This document shows, one piece after another, positions 40,109-49,391 of a stretch of DNA of 64,000 bases. The notes below the pieces were generated by a model, which did not search any database, was not told the origin of the DNA, and saw nothing but the letters and a program-made list of their open reading frames with translations. The stretch spans positions 62,001 to 126,000 of the forward strand of contig JAEWOI010000044.1 of the NCBI GenBank assembly GCA_023460935.1, given 5' to 3'. The position numbers and the translations under genes are program-made. This DNA is from Actinomycetes bacterium. Lineage in GTDB: Bacteria > Actinomycetota > Actinomycetes > Propionibacteriales > Propionibacteriaceae. Each line of letters begins with the position of its first letter. Position 1 is the stretch's first letter.

Positions 40109-43100
40109 ATGGCCCAGATCGAACACGCCGCCATCAACCTCCGCCTGGCCCAGCTGGGGCTGCCGCTGCCTGCCGACATCTCCGACTCGGTCTCCGCGCG
40201 GCTGGTCGCCCCGATCCTGGCCAGGCAGCGGGAGCTCAACCGCCGGCTGGCCGACCGGCTGTGCGCAGCGGACGCGCGGGTCCAGGCCTGGCTGGACGAC
40301 TACCTGGCCGACACCGGGGTGGCGGCGAAGCTGCCCCGCCGCACCTTCGTGCTGGACGAGCCGGGCCTGGCCAGGGCCTTGTCGCTGCCCTACGACGCGG
40401 ACGAGTTCAGCTCACCGCTGCTGAGCAGCTACCGCCTGGCCAACGGGGTGCTGCACAACCCGGCCAAGGACCGGCGCACCACGGCAGGGGTGTTCCACGT
40501 GGCCGAGGGCGGCCTGCCGATCCCGGACGACAAGCGCGCGGTGCCGAAAGCGGTGTTCGCCCGGCTGCTCGACCTCGCCTTCCAGCCGCCGGCCAGCGAC
40601 CTGGTGCTGCCCTACACGGCCAACCAGGCCGAGCCCGCCGCCTGCTTCGTCTCGCTGCAACTGCGCCCCCTGGTCGCTCCGGCGGTGCCCGGCTGGGTGC
40701 GGGAGAAGCGGATGGAGATCCGGTTCATAGTCCCCGGCGGGCTGGTGGCCAACCTCGACTTCGTCGAAGGGATCTTCGGCAACGGCGGCGACCCGTACCT
40801 GCCCGAGCACGACGCCTCGCTGGCGCCGGAGACCTGGACGGGGCACACCGGAGCGGTGATCCTTGCGCCGCACCTGACCACCGTGACCAAGCGGAGCCTC
40901 GGGCTGCCGCACGTCAGCGAGGCCACCCCACGGCAGCTGCGGGACGGCATGTGCTGGGAGACCGCGGACGAGCCCTACAACGGCGGCGAGGCGTTCAAGG
41001 TGTGCGCCCGCGATGCCCGCGGGGTGATCGTCACGGTAATCGCAGACAACTACTTCGGCTACTGCAAGAAGGAGGTGAAGACCCAGATCAGCTACTCGGC
41101 GAACCTGTTCGGCAACGCTGAGGAGGAGCACGCCGGCGGTGCTCTGGTGTTCCCCAGCTACAACCTCGGCCAGGAGTACACCGACAACTCCGCGGGCGCC
41201 GACTACTCGCTCGCCGAGGTGGTGGCGAGGGAGCCCGCACGGTTCCAGCTCCAGCCGGAGGGCCACGCCGTGGACCTCGAGCAGCCCCACATCGTGCTGG
41301 TGCCGGCCAACCCGACCTACTCGCTGCGCAACCTCACGGCCAGCTGGACCAATGCCGACGGCAGCCCCGGCTCGATCCGGCTGCGTGCCGACCGCACCTA
41401 CCTCGGCCCCAACGGCTACCAGGTGCGGATGACGCAGCAGGCGGCGGACCGCACCCAGTGGAGCCTGGTCGGCACGGTGCCGGTGGCCACCAGCTGCCAC
41501 AAGCCCAGCACGGTCTCCGGCGGCGGCAAGTCCGAGATCTCCAAGGCGATCACGGACGCCTTCATCTTCGGCAACGCCTATGTTCCCGACTTCGACACCG
41601 ACCTGGACGCCGTGGCGGCGATCCTCGACCACGACTTCTCCGACCGGTTCGCCGACCCGGCCGCGCGGGGCGAGGACCGGCGCCCGATCCTCTCCGACGA
41701 ACGCTCCATCGGCAGCGTGATCAAGCTGCTGACCCCGTCCGACTCCGACTACAGCCCGGAGTACAACGCGTGGCTGGAGGAGATCCCGCAGCACATCCGC
41801 GAACTGGTCTACGTGGTGAAGCGGTTCTACCGGCCCGAGTGGGGCACCGACTGGCGCAGCCACTTCACCGTCGGCATCATCAACGGCCGCAGGGGCAACC
41901 AGCTGCGGCTGGACGGCGACAAGATCATGGTCAACATGCTCCGGGTGGGCTTCAAGGCCGACGGGTCGTGGCGGCTGTTCGGCCTGCGCCACGACTTCAG
42001 CCCGGCGGTGAAGGTGCAGACCGAGGACGACATCACCGCATCGGTGGTGATCGGCGGCCACATGCTCGGGCTCGACCCCGGGCGCTCCTACAAGCTGGTG
42101 GAGAACTGCGAGAACCTGCTGTTCCAGCGACCGGACGACGCCATCCACCGTGGCTACGACAAGCAGGCGGAGGCCGACATCGCGGCCCCCGGCACGTTCC
42201 TCTCGAACTTCCAGCCGCTCACCCACGCGGACGCGGTCGAACTGCGCGACGACGCGGTGGCGTTCAGCCAGTTCACCGAGCCGATGCAGCGGCTGATCGG
42301 CGATTTCGCCGACCGGCCCGAGGGCTCCTCGCCTGCCTACTTCGTCTGCTCGGCCAACCCGCGGCTGGTCGACGGCCGGCCCAGCAAGAACCCGCGCTAC
42401 CTCCAGCAGCGCCCCGACCGGACGAACGCGAAGGCTACAGCCGTGGCCGACCTGGCCTCGCACCTGGCGCGGCGGCTGCCGTCGCACGCCCCGCTGCCGC
42501 TGCCGGTGGACGTGGTGGCCGCCGGGCGCCGCAACAACCCGCCGGACGGCTCCGTGCCGCCGCTGTGCTCGTTCAACCCGCTGCACTACCTCGAGCTGCC
42601 CGAGCTGTTCGCCGAGTTCATCTCGTCCATGACCGGCAAGTCGCCGTCCACCACGGGGGCAGGCTCTGAGGGTGCGATGACCAAGGGGCCGTTCAACGCG
42701 ATGCCGGCGATCATCGACCTGAACGCAGCGCTGCTGTCCTACGCGCTGACCGGGGACGACGGCTGGGTGTCCTGCGCCGGCTACGTCGGCCCGCACGTCC
42801 GGGTGGACCACGACATCTCCATGCTGGTGCCGGAGGTGTTCAGCCGGATGACGCCGGCCGAGCGCTCGGCCGCCAACCTGGTCGCCGAGGGTGCGCTGGA
42901 GAGGCTCACCGACTTCGAGCACGACGGGCGGCTGGTGCAGGCCAGCCGGCTGGGCTACCGGATGACCCAGCGGTTCGCCCGCAAGTACTTCGGGCGGATC
43001 TTCCTGCACCCGCACTCGGTGTTCACCCCGGCGATGCTCCGGCCGGAGGAGCAGGACCCGGACATCTTTGCGGAGTCGATGGCCACGATCGTGGCCACGC

Positions 43101-43495
43101 ACCAGCGGGTGGCGCAGGCCTACTTCGACGACGGGACGGTGGAGCTGGCCATTCCGCCGCTGCGGGCACTGCTGGAGATCATGGCGCACGGCACGAGCGC
43201 CGAGGGCTGGGACTTCGACAGCCCGGACTTCCGCGCCCTGTTCCAGCGGGACCACATCCTCGGCTCTGCCTGGTACGTCGCACGGCTGGACGCCAAGCAG
43301 GCCGCAGCCGCCGGACGGGCCATGGACGGGCTGCGGGCGCTGGAGAAGTTCATCTCCACACCCGGCAACGAGGAGCCGTCCGAGCGCCTCGACGTGCCGA
43401 GCCGGATCGAGTCGGCGCAGGCCGAGTACGCGCGGTTCAGCAGCGAGCAGTACCGGGCCGGCATCGTCGGGACGGTGGGCCGCCAGCCGCTGTGA
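40109..43495 (+). CDS. Probable PPi-dependent phosphoenolpyruvate carboxykinase
   Basis: 1128 residues (~124 kDa), about twice the ATP or GTP enzymes and close to the ~130 kDa PPi-type PEP carboxykinase of Propionibacterium and Entamoeba. The P-loop-like region is MTGKSPSTTGAGSEGAMTKG (TGKS at 842-845), followed by GPFNAMPAIIDLNAALLSYA and GYVGPHVRVDHDISMLVPEV. The enzyme interconverts oxaloacetate + PPi with PEP + CO2 + Pi in the cytoplasm and would link glycolysis to the propionate/succinate pathway. ATG 40109 is the start before MAQIEHAAINLRLAQLGLPL. A single long open frame. Recognised from remembered family pattern, not a search. Confidence 0.75.
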   Translation: MAQIEHAAINLRLAQLGLPLPADISDSVSARLVAPILARQRELNRRLADRLCAADARVQAWLDDYLADTGVAAKLPRRTFVLDEPGLARALSLPYDADEFSSPLLSSYRLANGVLHNPAKDRRTTAGVFHVAEGGLPIPDDKRAVPKAVFARLLDLAFQPPASDLVLPYTANQAEPAACFVSLQLRPLVAPAVPGWVREKRMEIRFIVPGGLVANLDFVEGIFGNGGDPYLPEHDASLAPETWTGHTGAVILAPHLTTVTKRSLGLPHVSEATPRQLRDGMCWETADEPYNGGEAFKVCARDARGVIVTVIADNYFGYCKKEVKTQISYSANLFGNAEEEHAGGALVFPSYNLGQEYTDNSAGADYSLAEVVAREPARFQLQPEGHAVDLEQPHIVLVPANPTYSLRNLTASWTNADGSPGSIRLRADRTYLGPNGYQVRMTQQAADRTQWSLVGTVPVATSCHKPSTVSGGGKSEISKAITDAFIFGNAYVPDFDTDLDAVAAILDHDFSDRFADPAARGEDRRPILSDERSIGSVIKLLTPSDSDYSPEYNAWLEEIPQHIRELVYVVKRFYRPEWGTDWRSHFTVGIINGRRGNQLRLDGDKIMVNMLRVGFKADGSWRLFGLRHDFSPAVKVQTEDDITASVVIGGHMLGLDPGRSYKLVENCENLLFQRPDDAIHRGYDKQAEADIAAPGTFLSNFQPLTHADAVELRDDAVAFSQFTEPMQRLIGDFADRPEGSSPAYFVCSANPRLVDGRPSKNPRYLQQRPDRTNAKATAVADLASHLARRLPSHAPLPLPVDVVAAGRRNNPPDGSVPPLCSFNPLHYLELPELFAEFISSMTGKSPSTTGAGSEGAMTKGPFNAMPAIIDLNAALLSYALTGDDGWVSCAGYVGPHVRVDHDISMLVPEVFSRMTPAERSAANLVAEGALERLTDFEHDGRLVQASRLGYRMTQRFARKYFGRIFLHPHSVFTPAMLRPEEQDPDIFAESMATIVATHQRVAQAYFDDGTVELAIPPLRALLEIMAHGTSAEGWDFDSPDFRALFQRDHILGSAWYVARLDAKQAAAAGRAMDGLRALEKFISTPGNEEPSERLDVPSRIESAQAEYARFSSEQYRAGIVGTVGRQPL

Positions 43496-43688
43496 ACCAG
43501 CAAAGCTCCCACCATCGGGGTGGAGGAATTCCCGATGCCGGAGGCCGGATTCGCCACGCTCAGGCGCGCGAACCCCGCCGCGGCGGGACAATCGGCAACA
43601 CTGGCCCAAGCGGACGCTGACGTTCGCTGGCACTATTACACGCAACCGGCGGGACTGGCACGAGCCTGCCGGTAGTCAAGGAGGAACC

Positions 43689-44693
43689 ATGAGGCCGCAA
43701 CTGGCCACCAGCTACCTCGGGCTGCCGCTGGCGGGGCCGCTGATCGCCTCCGCCTCGCCCCTCACCGGACGGGTCGAGACGCTGCTCGAGCTCGAGGCTG
43801 CCGGCGCGGCAGCGGTGGTGCTGCCCTCGCTGTTCGAGGAGGAGGTGCTGGCCGAGGAGGGCAAGCTCGACGAGCTCCTCGACGCCGGTGAGGACTTCGC
43901 GGAGTTCAGCGGCGCGCCGCTGCCCGACATCGAGCAGCCAGAGCTCGGCGCGGGCCGGCACCTGAAGCTGGTGGAGCAGGCGAAGGAGCGGTTGCGGATC
44001 CCCGTGATCGCCAGCCTCAACGCCACCCGGCCCGGATCCTGGCAGCGCTACGCTGCGCAGCTCGCCGCCGCCGGCGCGGACGCCCTCGAGCTGAACCTCT
44101 ACTCGGTTGCGACCGACCCCAGGCGGAGCGCCGCCGACGTCGAGCTGGAACACCTTGCCGCGATCGAGGCGGTGCGGATCGCCGTCGACATCCCGCTGGC
44201 CGTCAAGCTGTCGCCGTTCTACTCAGCGCTGTCCCGGTTCGCGTCGCTGGCCGTCGACGCCGGCGCCGACGGCCTGGTGCTGTTCAACCGGTTCTACGCC
44301 CCGGACCTCGACCTGGACCGGCTGAGCGTGTTCGCCACCGCAGAACTGTCCGAGCCGGAGGACCAGCGCCTGCCGCTGCGCTGGCTCGGCATCATCCGGG
44401 GCCAGCTGCCAGAGGTCGGCCTGGCCTGCAGCTCCGGCGTCCACTCCGGCACCGAGGTGATCAAGGCGCTGCTGGTCGGCGCGGACGTCGCGTGCACCAC
44501 ATCGGCGGTGCTGCGCCGGGGACCGGAGGCGATCACCCAGATCCTGGCCCAGACCGAGAACTGGCTGGCCGAGCACGAGTACAGCGGGGTCGACCAGCTT
44601 CGCGGGGCGATGAGCGCCGCCGCGGTGCCGGACCCCTCGGCCTACGAGCGCGCCCAGTACAAGGCTGTGCTGCATTCCGGCCGCTACGTCTGA
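43689..44693 (+). CDS. Dihydroorotate dehydrogenase-like protein
   Basis: 334 residues, TIM barrel of the class 1 dihydroorotate-dehydrogenase-like group: TSYLGLPLAGPLIASASPLT, GADALELNLYSV, VKLSPFYS, GLVLFNRFYAPDLD, LACSSGVHSGTEVIKALLVG. This group is not the pyrimidine enzyme itself; it accompanies anaerobic redox enzymes such as pyruvate:ferredoxin oxidoreductase in other genomes. AAGGAGG lies six bases before ATG 43689. Confidence 0.85.
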   Translation: MRPQLATSYLGLPLAGPLIASASPLTGRVETLLELEAAGAAAVVLPSLFEEEVLAEEGKLDELLDAGEDFAEFSGAPLPDIEQPELGAGRHLKLVEQAKERLRIPVIASLNATRPGSWQRYAAQLAAAGADALELNLYSVATDPRRSAADVELEHLAAIEAVRIAVDIPLAVKLSPFYSALSRFASLAVDAGADGLVLFNRFYAPDLDLDRLSVFATAELSEPEDQRLPLRWLGIIRGQLPEVGLACSSGVHSGTEVIKALLVGADVACTTSAVLRRGPEAITQILAQTENWLAEHEYSGVDQLRGAMSAAAVPDPSAYERAQYKAVLHSGRYV

Positions 44694-44777
44694 GTTCTGC
44701 GGAGAGGAAGGAGGGGCGATCCGCGGCCAGCCAGCTTCACCAACCTGAGCGCCGAGTACACCTAGACTCGGGAGGCG

Positions 44778-46550
44778 ATGACTCCCAACCAGACCCTGCG
44801 CCGTCGAACCGTGGCCGCTACTACCGCTGCCGCGCTCGCCCTCGGCCTGGCTGCCTGTGCCGTCCCGGACGGGCCGGTCACGGCCGGCGAGCGGCCCAAC
44901 CGGCCGACCGCCACCGCCGTCCCCAGCCACAACCCCGAGACCGACCCCGCCCGGCTGGCCATCCCGCTGGAGCAGGTGCCGGCGTTCCGTCCGGCCACCG
45001 CGGACGCAGAGGGCTGGCGCGCCAACCCCATGACCGACGCAGAAGGGAAGTTCCGCTGGCGGGTGGTTGACGAGGTCGGCCGTCCGCTGCCCAACTACGA
45101 GCCGCCCGACACCGTCGCGTTCGGTGACCCGCAGACCTACACCGACGTGCCGGGGGTGCTCACGTTCCGCGGCAATCACGCCCGCACCGCGCCCGCCTAC
45201 GGCACGGCCGAGGTGAAGGACGCCAGGCTGCAGGTGGTCTGGACGCAGGACACCGGTGAGGTGCGCGGCGAGGGCTCCTACTGGCCGGGCGCCGGCTGGA
45301 CCGGCCAGCCGCTACTTGTGAACTGGCCCCAGGCGACCCGGGAGGCGCTCGGCCTGACCGAGGAGTTCGCCGCCGACCCCAACTTCACCGAGGTGATCTA
45401 CCCCACGTTCAGCGGGGTGATCTACCGGCTCGATCTGGCCACCGGCAAGCAGACGAAGGCACCGATCGACACCGGCTGCGGCTACAAGGGCACCGGCTCG
45501 ATCGACCCGCGCGGCTACCCACTGCTGTACGCCGGCCAAGGCCTCAACGACATGAACGGCGTCGAGTGCCCCTGGCAGTACCGGGTGTTCGACCTGATTC
45601 AGAACAAGCAGGTGGCCGGCTGGGCGGGGACGGACCCGGCTGCGCCGCGCAAGGGCTGTTCTCCTGTGCCTGATTGCTCCCCGGACTGGGGCGCCTTCGA
45701 CTCTTCGGCCCTCGTGAACGCCGCGTCCGACACCCTGATCGAGCCGGCGGAGAACGGGCTGGTGTACAAGGCCAAGCTGAACGCGACGTTCGACCCTGCG
45801 GCGAAGACGGTCAGCGTCAACCCCCAGCTCACGCGCATGGAGTACCGGACCCCGTCCAGCCATAAGTTCGGCATCGAATCCTCCGCCGTTGCGTACCGCA
45901 ACCTTATGTACGCCTCGGACAACGACGGCAACCTGGTCTGCTGGGACGCGAACACCATGACGGTGGTGTGGGCCCGCGACATCGACGACGACTCCGACGC
46001 GTCCATGGTGCTGGAGCAGGCAGCGGACGGGGTGTTCCTCTACCACGGCAACACCCTGGACAAGCGCGGCGGCACCGAGGCCGCCCAGGTGACCAACCTG
46101 CGCAAGTTCAACGCGCTCACCGGCGAACTGGTCTGGGAGTACGAGGTGCCCACCCAGCACGACTCGCCGAACAACGGCGGCCTGCTCGGCACCCCGCTGC
46201 TGGGCACCGGGGAGATCGCCGACCTGGTCATCTTCAACGTGTCCAAGACCACCAGCCTCAAGGCGGGCACGATGATCGCGCTGGACCGCGAGACCGGCAA
46301 ACCGGCCTGGCAGCGCCACCTGAAGCGGTACTCGTGGAGCTCCCCGGTGCAGGTCACCAGCACCGACGGCCACGCCTACGGCATCGTCACCGACTCCGGC
46401 GGCACCATGCACCTGTTCGACCCGAACACCGGCGAGGACCTCTCCACGCTTAGCCTCGGCAAGAACACCGAGGCCTCCCCAGCGGTGTACGGGAACATGA
46501 TCGTCGTCGCGTCCTACGCCAAGCGCATCTGGGGCATCCGGATCACCTGA
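44778..46550 (+). CDS. Beta-propeller (PQQ-like) lipoprotein
   Basis: 590 residues. Signal with lipobox LGLAAC (Cys27), then repeated propeller blades of the quinoprotein type: GVIYRLDLATGKQT, GNLVCWDANTMTVVW, LRKFNALTGELVWEYEV, MIALDRETGKPAWQR, MHLFDPNTGEDLSTL. Anchored outside the membrane; a ligand-binding or scaffold role is likely, no catalytic residues apparent. Ends with KRIWGIRIT just before the inverted repeat at 46557. Confidence 0.85.
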   Translation: MTPNQTLRRRTVAATTAAALALGLAACAVPDGPVTAGERPNRPTATAVPSHNPETDPARLAIPLEQVPAFRPATADAEGWRANPMTDAEGKFRWRVVDEVGRPLPNYEPPDTVAFGDPQTYTDVPGVLTFRGNHARTAPAYGTAEVKDARLQVVWTQDTGEVRGEGSYWPGAGWTGQPLLVNWPQATREALGLTEEFAADPNFTEVIYPTFSGVIYRLDLATGKQTKAPIDTGCGYKGTGSIDPRGYPLLYAGQGLNDMNGVECPWQYRVFDLIQNKQVAGWAGTDPAAPRKGCSPVPDCSPDWGAFDSSALVNAASDTLIEPAENGLVYKAKLNATFDPAAKTVSVNPQLTRMEYRTPSSHKFGIESSAVAYRNLMYASDNDGNLVCWDANTMTVVWARDIDDDSDASMVLEQAADGVFLYHGNTLDKRGGTEAAQVTNLRKFNALTGELVWEYEVPTQHDSPNNGGLLGTPLLGTGEIADLVIFNVSKTTSLKAGTMIALDRETGKPAWQRHLKRYSWSSPVQVTSTDGHAYGIVTDSGGTMHLFDPNTGEDLSTLSLGKNTEASPAVYGNMIVVASYAKRIWGIRIT

Positions 46551-46556
46551 ACCTGG

Positions 46557-46611
46557 CGCGAAAGGAACCGTCCCCGGTGCGCCATGGCCAACGGGGACGG
46601 TTCCTTTTGCG
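46557..46611. repeat. Inverted repeat, GGGGACGGTTCCTTTT family
   Basis: CGCGAAAGGAACCGTCCCC (46557-46575) pairs with GGGGACGGTTCCTTTTGCG (46593-46611) with one mismatch around a 17-base loop. Its core is shared with the palindrome at 16438-16498. It lies seven bases after the lipoprotein stop and ends in TTTTGCG, so it can also serve as a terminator. Confidence 0.85.
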
Positions 46612-46645
46612 TCAAGAAACGGGCTGCCGGGGCTAGGCTGCGCGG

Positions 46646-47968
46646 ATGCGGCGCTGGGTGCTCGTCGGGACGGTAGTGCTGGTCGTGCTCGCGGTCGCCG
46701 TGGGCGGGGTGTACGTGTGGCAGCGGCCGCTGCTGCTCACCGGCACCGGGTACGCGGCGCACAACGCCTGCGCGGTCACCGAGGTGGCCGGACGGGACGA
46801 CCCGGACGCGGACCTGCCGCCCAACCCGCTGGTGCCGGTGCTGCGCACCGAGGTCTCACCCGGCTCGGCCAGCACCTCGGTACTGGGCGTGCTCGCGCGA
46901 CAGCGAGCCTGGCACAGCCCCGGCTTCGGCTGCGCAGTCGCAGCGCAGCGCCCCGACCTGCCCGAAGCGCTGCCTATCCCGCCGGGCACCAACCCGCTGC
47001 TGCTCGCCGCCGCGCCGTCCGAGCCGGAACCCGTGCGGGTCGCGCTGGACCGGGCCTTCGGCGCCGACCTGTCCGACGCCGCCCGCGCAGCGCTCGGCAC
47101 CCGCGGCGTCGTCGTGGTGAAGGACGGGGTGCTGGTCGCCGAGCGGTACGCGCCGGGCTTCGACGCCGGCACGCCGCAGCTGGGCTGGTCGATGACCAAG
47201 AGCGTGGCGAACCTGGTCGTGGGCCGGCTCGTGCACGATGGCCGGATCAGCCTCGACGACGACCGGCTGCTGCCGGAGTGGACGGACGACCGCTCCGCCA
47301 TCACCGTCCGCGACCTCCTGCAGATGACCAGCGGACTGGCCTGGGACGAGACCTACGACCTGGGCACACCGATCACCCGCATGCTCTACGGCGAGTCCGA
47401 CATGGGCCGCTACGTGGCTGGGCAGCCACTCGCCCACCAGCCGGGCACCCACCTGCAGTACTCCAGCGGCAGCACGACGCTGCTGTGCTCCATCCTCGCC
47501 CGCGACCACGGCGGACCGAACCTGCCACGCGCTGCGGTGCTCGCCCCCCTCGGGCTGGAGCGGGCAGTGCTGGAGACCGACGCGGCCGGCACCCCGGTGT
47601 GCAGCTCCTACCTGTGGGCGACGCCGCGCGAGTGGGCATCGATCGGACAGTTCGCGCTGGACGATGGGGTGTGGGACGGGCAGCGGCTGCTGCCGGCCGG
47701 CTGGCTCGCAGCCTCCGCCCGGCCGGTGGACGTGCCCGGCGCCGATCCCGGTGCCGCAGCGGGCTGGTGGGCCAACGTCCGCGCCGACGGGACGCCGGTG
47801 CAACCGGACCTGCCGAAGGACAGCTACTTCGCGAAGGGCCACGACGGCCAGCTGCTGGTCGTGGTGCCGTCCGAGCGCCTCGTTGTGGTCCGGCTCGGGT
47901 TCACGCCCGGGCCCGAGGACGATCGTGGGATGGCCCTGGCTGCGGAGCTCGTGACAGCCCTGCGCTGA
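46646..47968 (+). CDS. Membrane-anchored serine hydrolase (beta-lactamase class C-like)
   Basis: 440 residues. An N-terminal membrane helix (VLVGTVVLVVLAVAVGGVYV) is followed by a DD-peptidase/beta-lactamase fold. SxxK appears as SMTK (Ser182, Lys185), then TSGLAWDETYDLG, the YSSGS motif in the position of YxN, and a C-terminal GHDGQLLVVVPSERL in place of KTG. Possibly an esterase or peptidase acting outside the cell membrane. Confidence 0.87.
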   Translation: MRRWVLVGTVVLVVLAVAVGGVYVWQRPLLLTGTGYAAHNACAVTEVAGRDDPDADLPPNPLVPVLRTEVSPGSASTSVLGVLARQRAWHSPGFGCAVAAQRPDLPEALPIPPGTNPLLLAAAPSEPEPVRVALDRAFGADLSDAARAALGTRGVVVVKDGVLVAERYAPGFDAGTPQLGWSMTKSVANLVVGRLVHDGRISLDDDRLLPEWTDDRSAITVRDLLQMTSGLAWDETYDLGTPITRMLYGESDMGRYVAGQPLAHQPGTHLQYSSGSTTLLCSILARDHGGPNLPRAAVLAPLGLERAVLETDAAGTPVCSSYLWATPREWASIGQFALDDGVWDGQRLLPAGWLAASARPVDVPGADPGAAAGWWANVRADGTPVQPDLPKDSYFAKGHDGQLLVVVPSERLVVVRLGFTPGPEDDRGMALAAELVTALR

Positions 47969-47985
47969 GGGTGCACAGTGGGGCA

Positions 47986-49233
47986 ATGGGCAACCAGACG
48001 CGCCTGCGCTACCTGATCGTCGGCGGTGGACTGACCGCGGCCAGGGCGATCGAGGGCATCCGGCAGGAAGACCCCGAAGGGCTGGTCACGGTGGTGACGG
48101 CCGAGCCCCACCTGCCGTACGAGCGGCCGCCGCTGTCGAAGGCGGTGCTGCTCGGCAAGGACGAGCCGGCTGTGGCCTTCCCGCATCCGGGGCAGTGGTA
48201 CGAGGAGCAGGGGGTGGAGCTCCGCGTCGGTGACCCGGCCGTCGAGGTGGACGCGTCCGGTCGCCGGGTGCGGCTGCGCGGCGGCGACTGGCTGGCTTAC
48301 GACCGCCTGCTGCTGGCCACGGGCTCTTCGGTGCGCAGGCTGGGGGTTCCGGGTGCGGACCTGCCCGGCGTGCACTACCTGCGCACCCTTGACGACTCCC
48401 TGGCGCTGCTGGAGCGGCTGCGGAGCGGCGGTGATGTGGTGGTGGTCGGAGCCGGCTGGATCGGTCTGGAGGTCGCGGCCGCGGCGCGCGAGCACGGCTG
48501 CCGGGTGACGATCCTCGAGCCCCAGCCCGCCCCGCTGCTGGCGGTGATGGGCGAGCGGGTGGGCGGGTGGTTCGCCGACCTGCACTCCGAGCACGGCGTC
48601 GACGTGCGCCTGGGCACCGGGGTGGCCCGTTTCGCGGGCGAAGCCGCCGTCCGCGGCGTGGTCACAGGGGACGACGTGACGATCCCGGCGGACACCGTGG
48701 TGGTGGGCGTCGGCATCCGGCCGAACACCGAACTCGGCGAGACCGCAGGGGTGGCTGTGGACAACGGGCTGCTCACCGACTCGGCGCTGCGTACCGGCGT
48801 GGACGGGATCTGGGCCGCCGGGGACGTGGCGAACTGGCGCAGCACGCTGTTCGGCCGGCACCTGCGGGTTGAGCACTGGGCGAACGCCAACGACGGCGGA
48901 CTCGCCGCCGGCCGGTCGATGGCGGGGGCCGAGGTCGAGTACGACCCGGTGCCGTTCTTCTTCTCCGACCAGTACGACGTGGGCCTGGAGTACGCCGGCT
49001 ACGTGCCGCCCGACTCCGGCGCGCAGGTGATCCTGCGCGGGGATCCCGGTACCGGCGCGTTTCTGGCGTTCTGGGTCGTGCCGGACGGCGACGCCGTACG
49101 GGTGCTGGCCGGGATGCACGTGAACACCTGGGACACGATGGACGCGGTGCAGGCCCTGATCCGCAGCGGAGCCGGGGTGTCGGCCGGGCGCCTGGCCGAC
49201 CCGGCGGTGCCCCTGGACGACCTCGCCGGTTGA
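47986..49233 (+). CDS. FAD-dependent ferredoxin reductase-type oxidoreductase
   Basis: 415 residues with FAD motif YLIVGGGLTAARAIEGI, the PYERPPLSK segment, NAD motif VVVVGAGWIGLEVAAAAREH and the second FAD motif GIWAAGDVANW. A C-terminal reductase domain follows (YDVGLEYAGYV). It is the type that passes electrons from NAD(P)H to ferredoxin or rubredoxin; no ferredoxin gene adjoins. ATG 47986 is 17 bases after the previous stop. Confidence 0.92.
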   Translation: MGNQTRLRYLIVGGGLTAARAIEGIRQEDPEGLVTVVTAEPHLPYERPPLSKAVLLGKDEPAVAFPHPGQWYEEQGVELRVGDPAVEVDASGRRVRLRGGDWLAYDRLLLATGSSVRRLGVPGADLPGVHYLRTLDDSLALLERLRSGGDVVVVGAGWIGLEVAAAAREHGCRVTILEPQPAPLLAVMGERVGGWFADLHSEHGVDVRLGTGVARFAGEAAVRGVVTGDDVTIPADTVVVGVGIRPNTELGETAGVAVDNGLLTDSALRTGVDGIWAAGDVANWRSTLFGRHLRVEHWANANDGGLAAGRSMAGAEVEYDPVPFFFSDQYDVGLEYAGYVPPDSGAQVILRGDPGTGAFLAFWVVPDGDAVRVLAGMHVNTWDTMDAVQALIRSGAGVSAGRLADPAVPLDDLAG

Positions 49234-49263
49234 TCCTGCCCGTCCTGCCGTCCCCCTTCGTCC

Positions 49264-49333
49264 GCTTCGCTACGTCAACTGGCCCTTCGCTTCCCGTATA
49301 CCGGTAGCGAAGGGCCACCAGACGTAGCGAAGC
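49264..49333. repeat. Nested inverted repeat between convergent genes
   Basis: GCTTCGCTACGTC (49264-49276) pairs with GACGTAGCGAAGC (49321-49333). Inside, GGCCCTTCGCT (49281-49291) pairs with AGCGAAGGGCC (49306-49316). Two perfect stems of 13 and 11 bp share one axis, with unpaired AACT/ACCA between them. The core CTTCGCT is used in both, so the element looks built from a repeated unit. It is probably also a two-way terminator. Confidence 0.85.
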
Positions 49334-49391
49334 CGAGGGGAAGGGACGGAAGGTACCGAAGGGACGGGTCGGACGTAGGGGTAGGACGGGT

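Noticed and set aside
40412..43645. Minus-strand open frame of 1077 codons
   Set aside because: It is the antisense of the PEP carboxykinase candidate, with Arg/Gly/His-rich composition and no family pattern; open by GC bias.
43535..43675. 46-codon frame before the dihydroorotate dehydrogenase-like gene
   Set aside because: It has a loosely placed GGAGG, but the peptide has no recognisable pattern and its region also looks like the promoter of the next gene.
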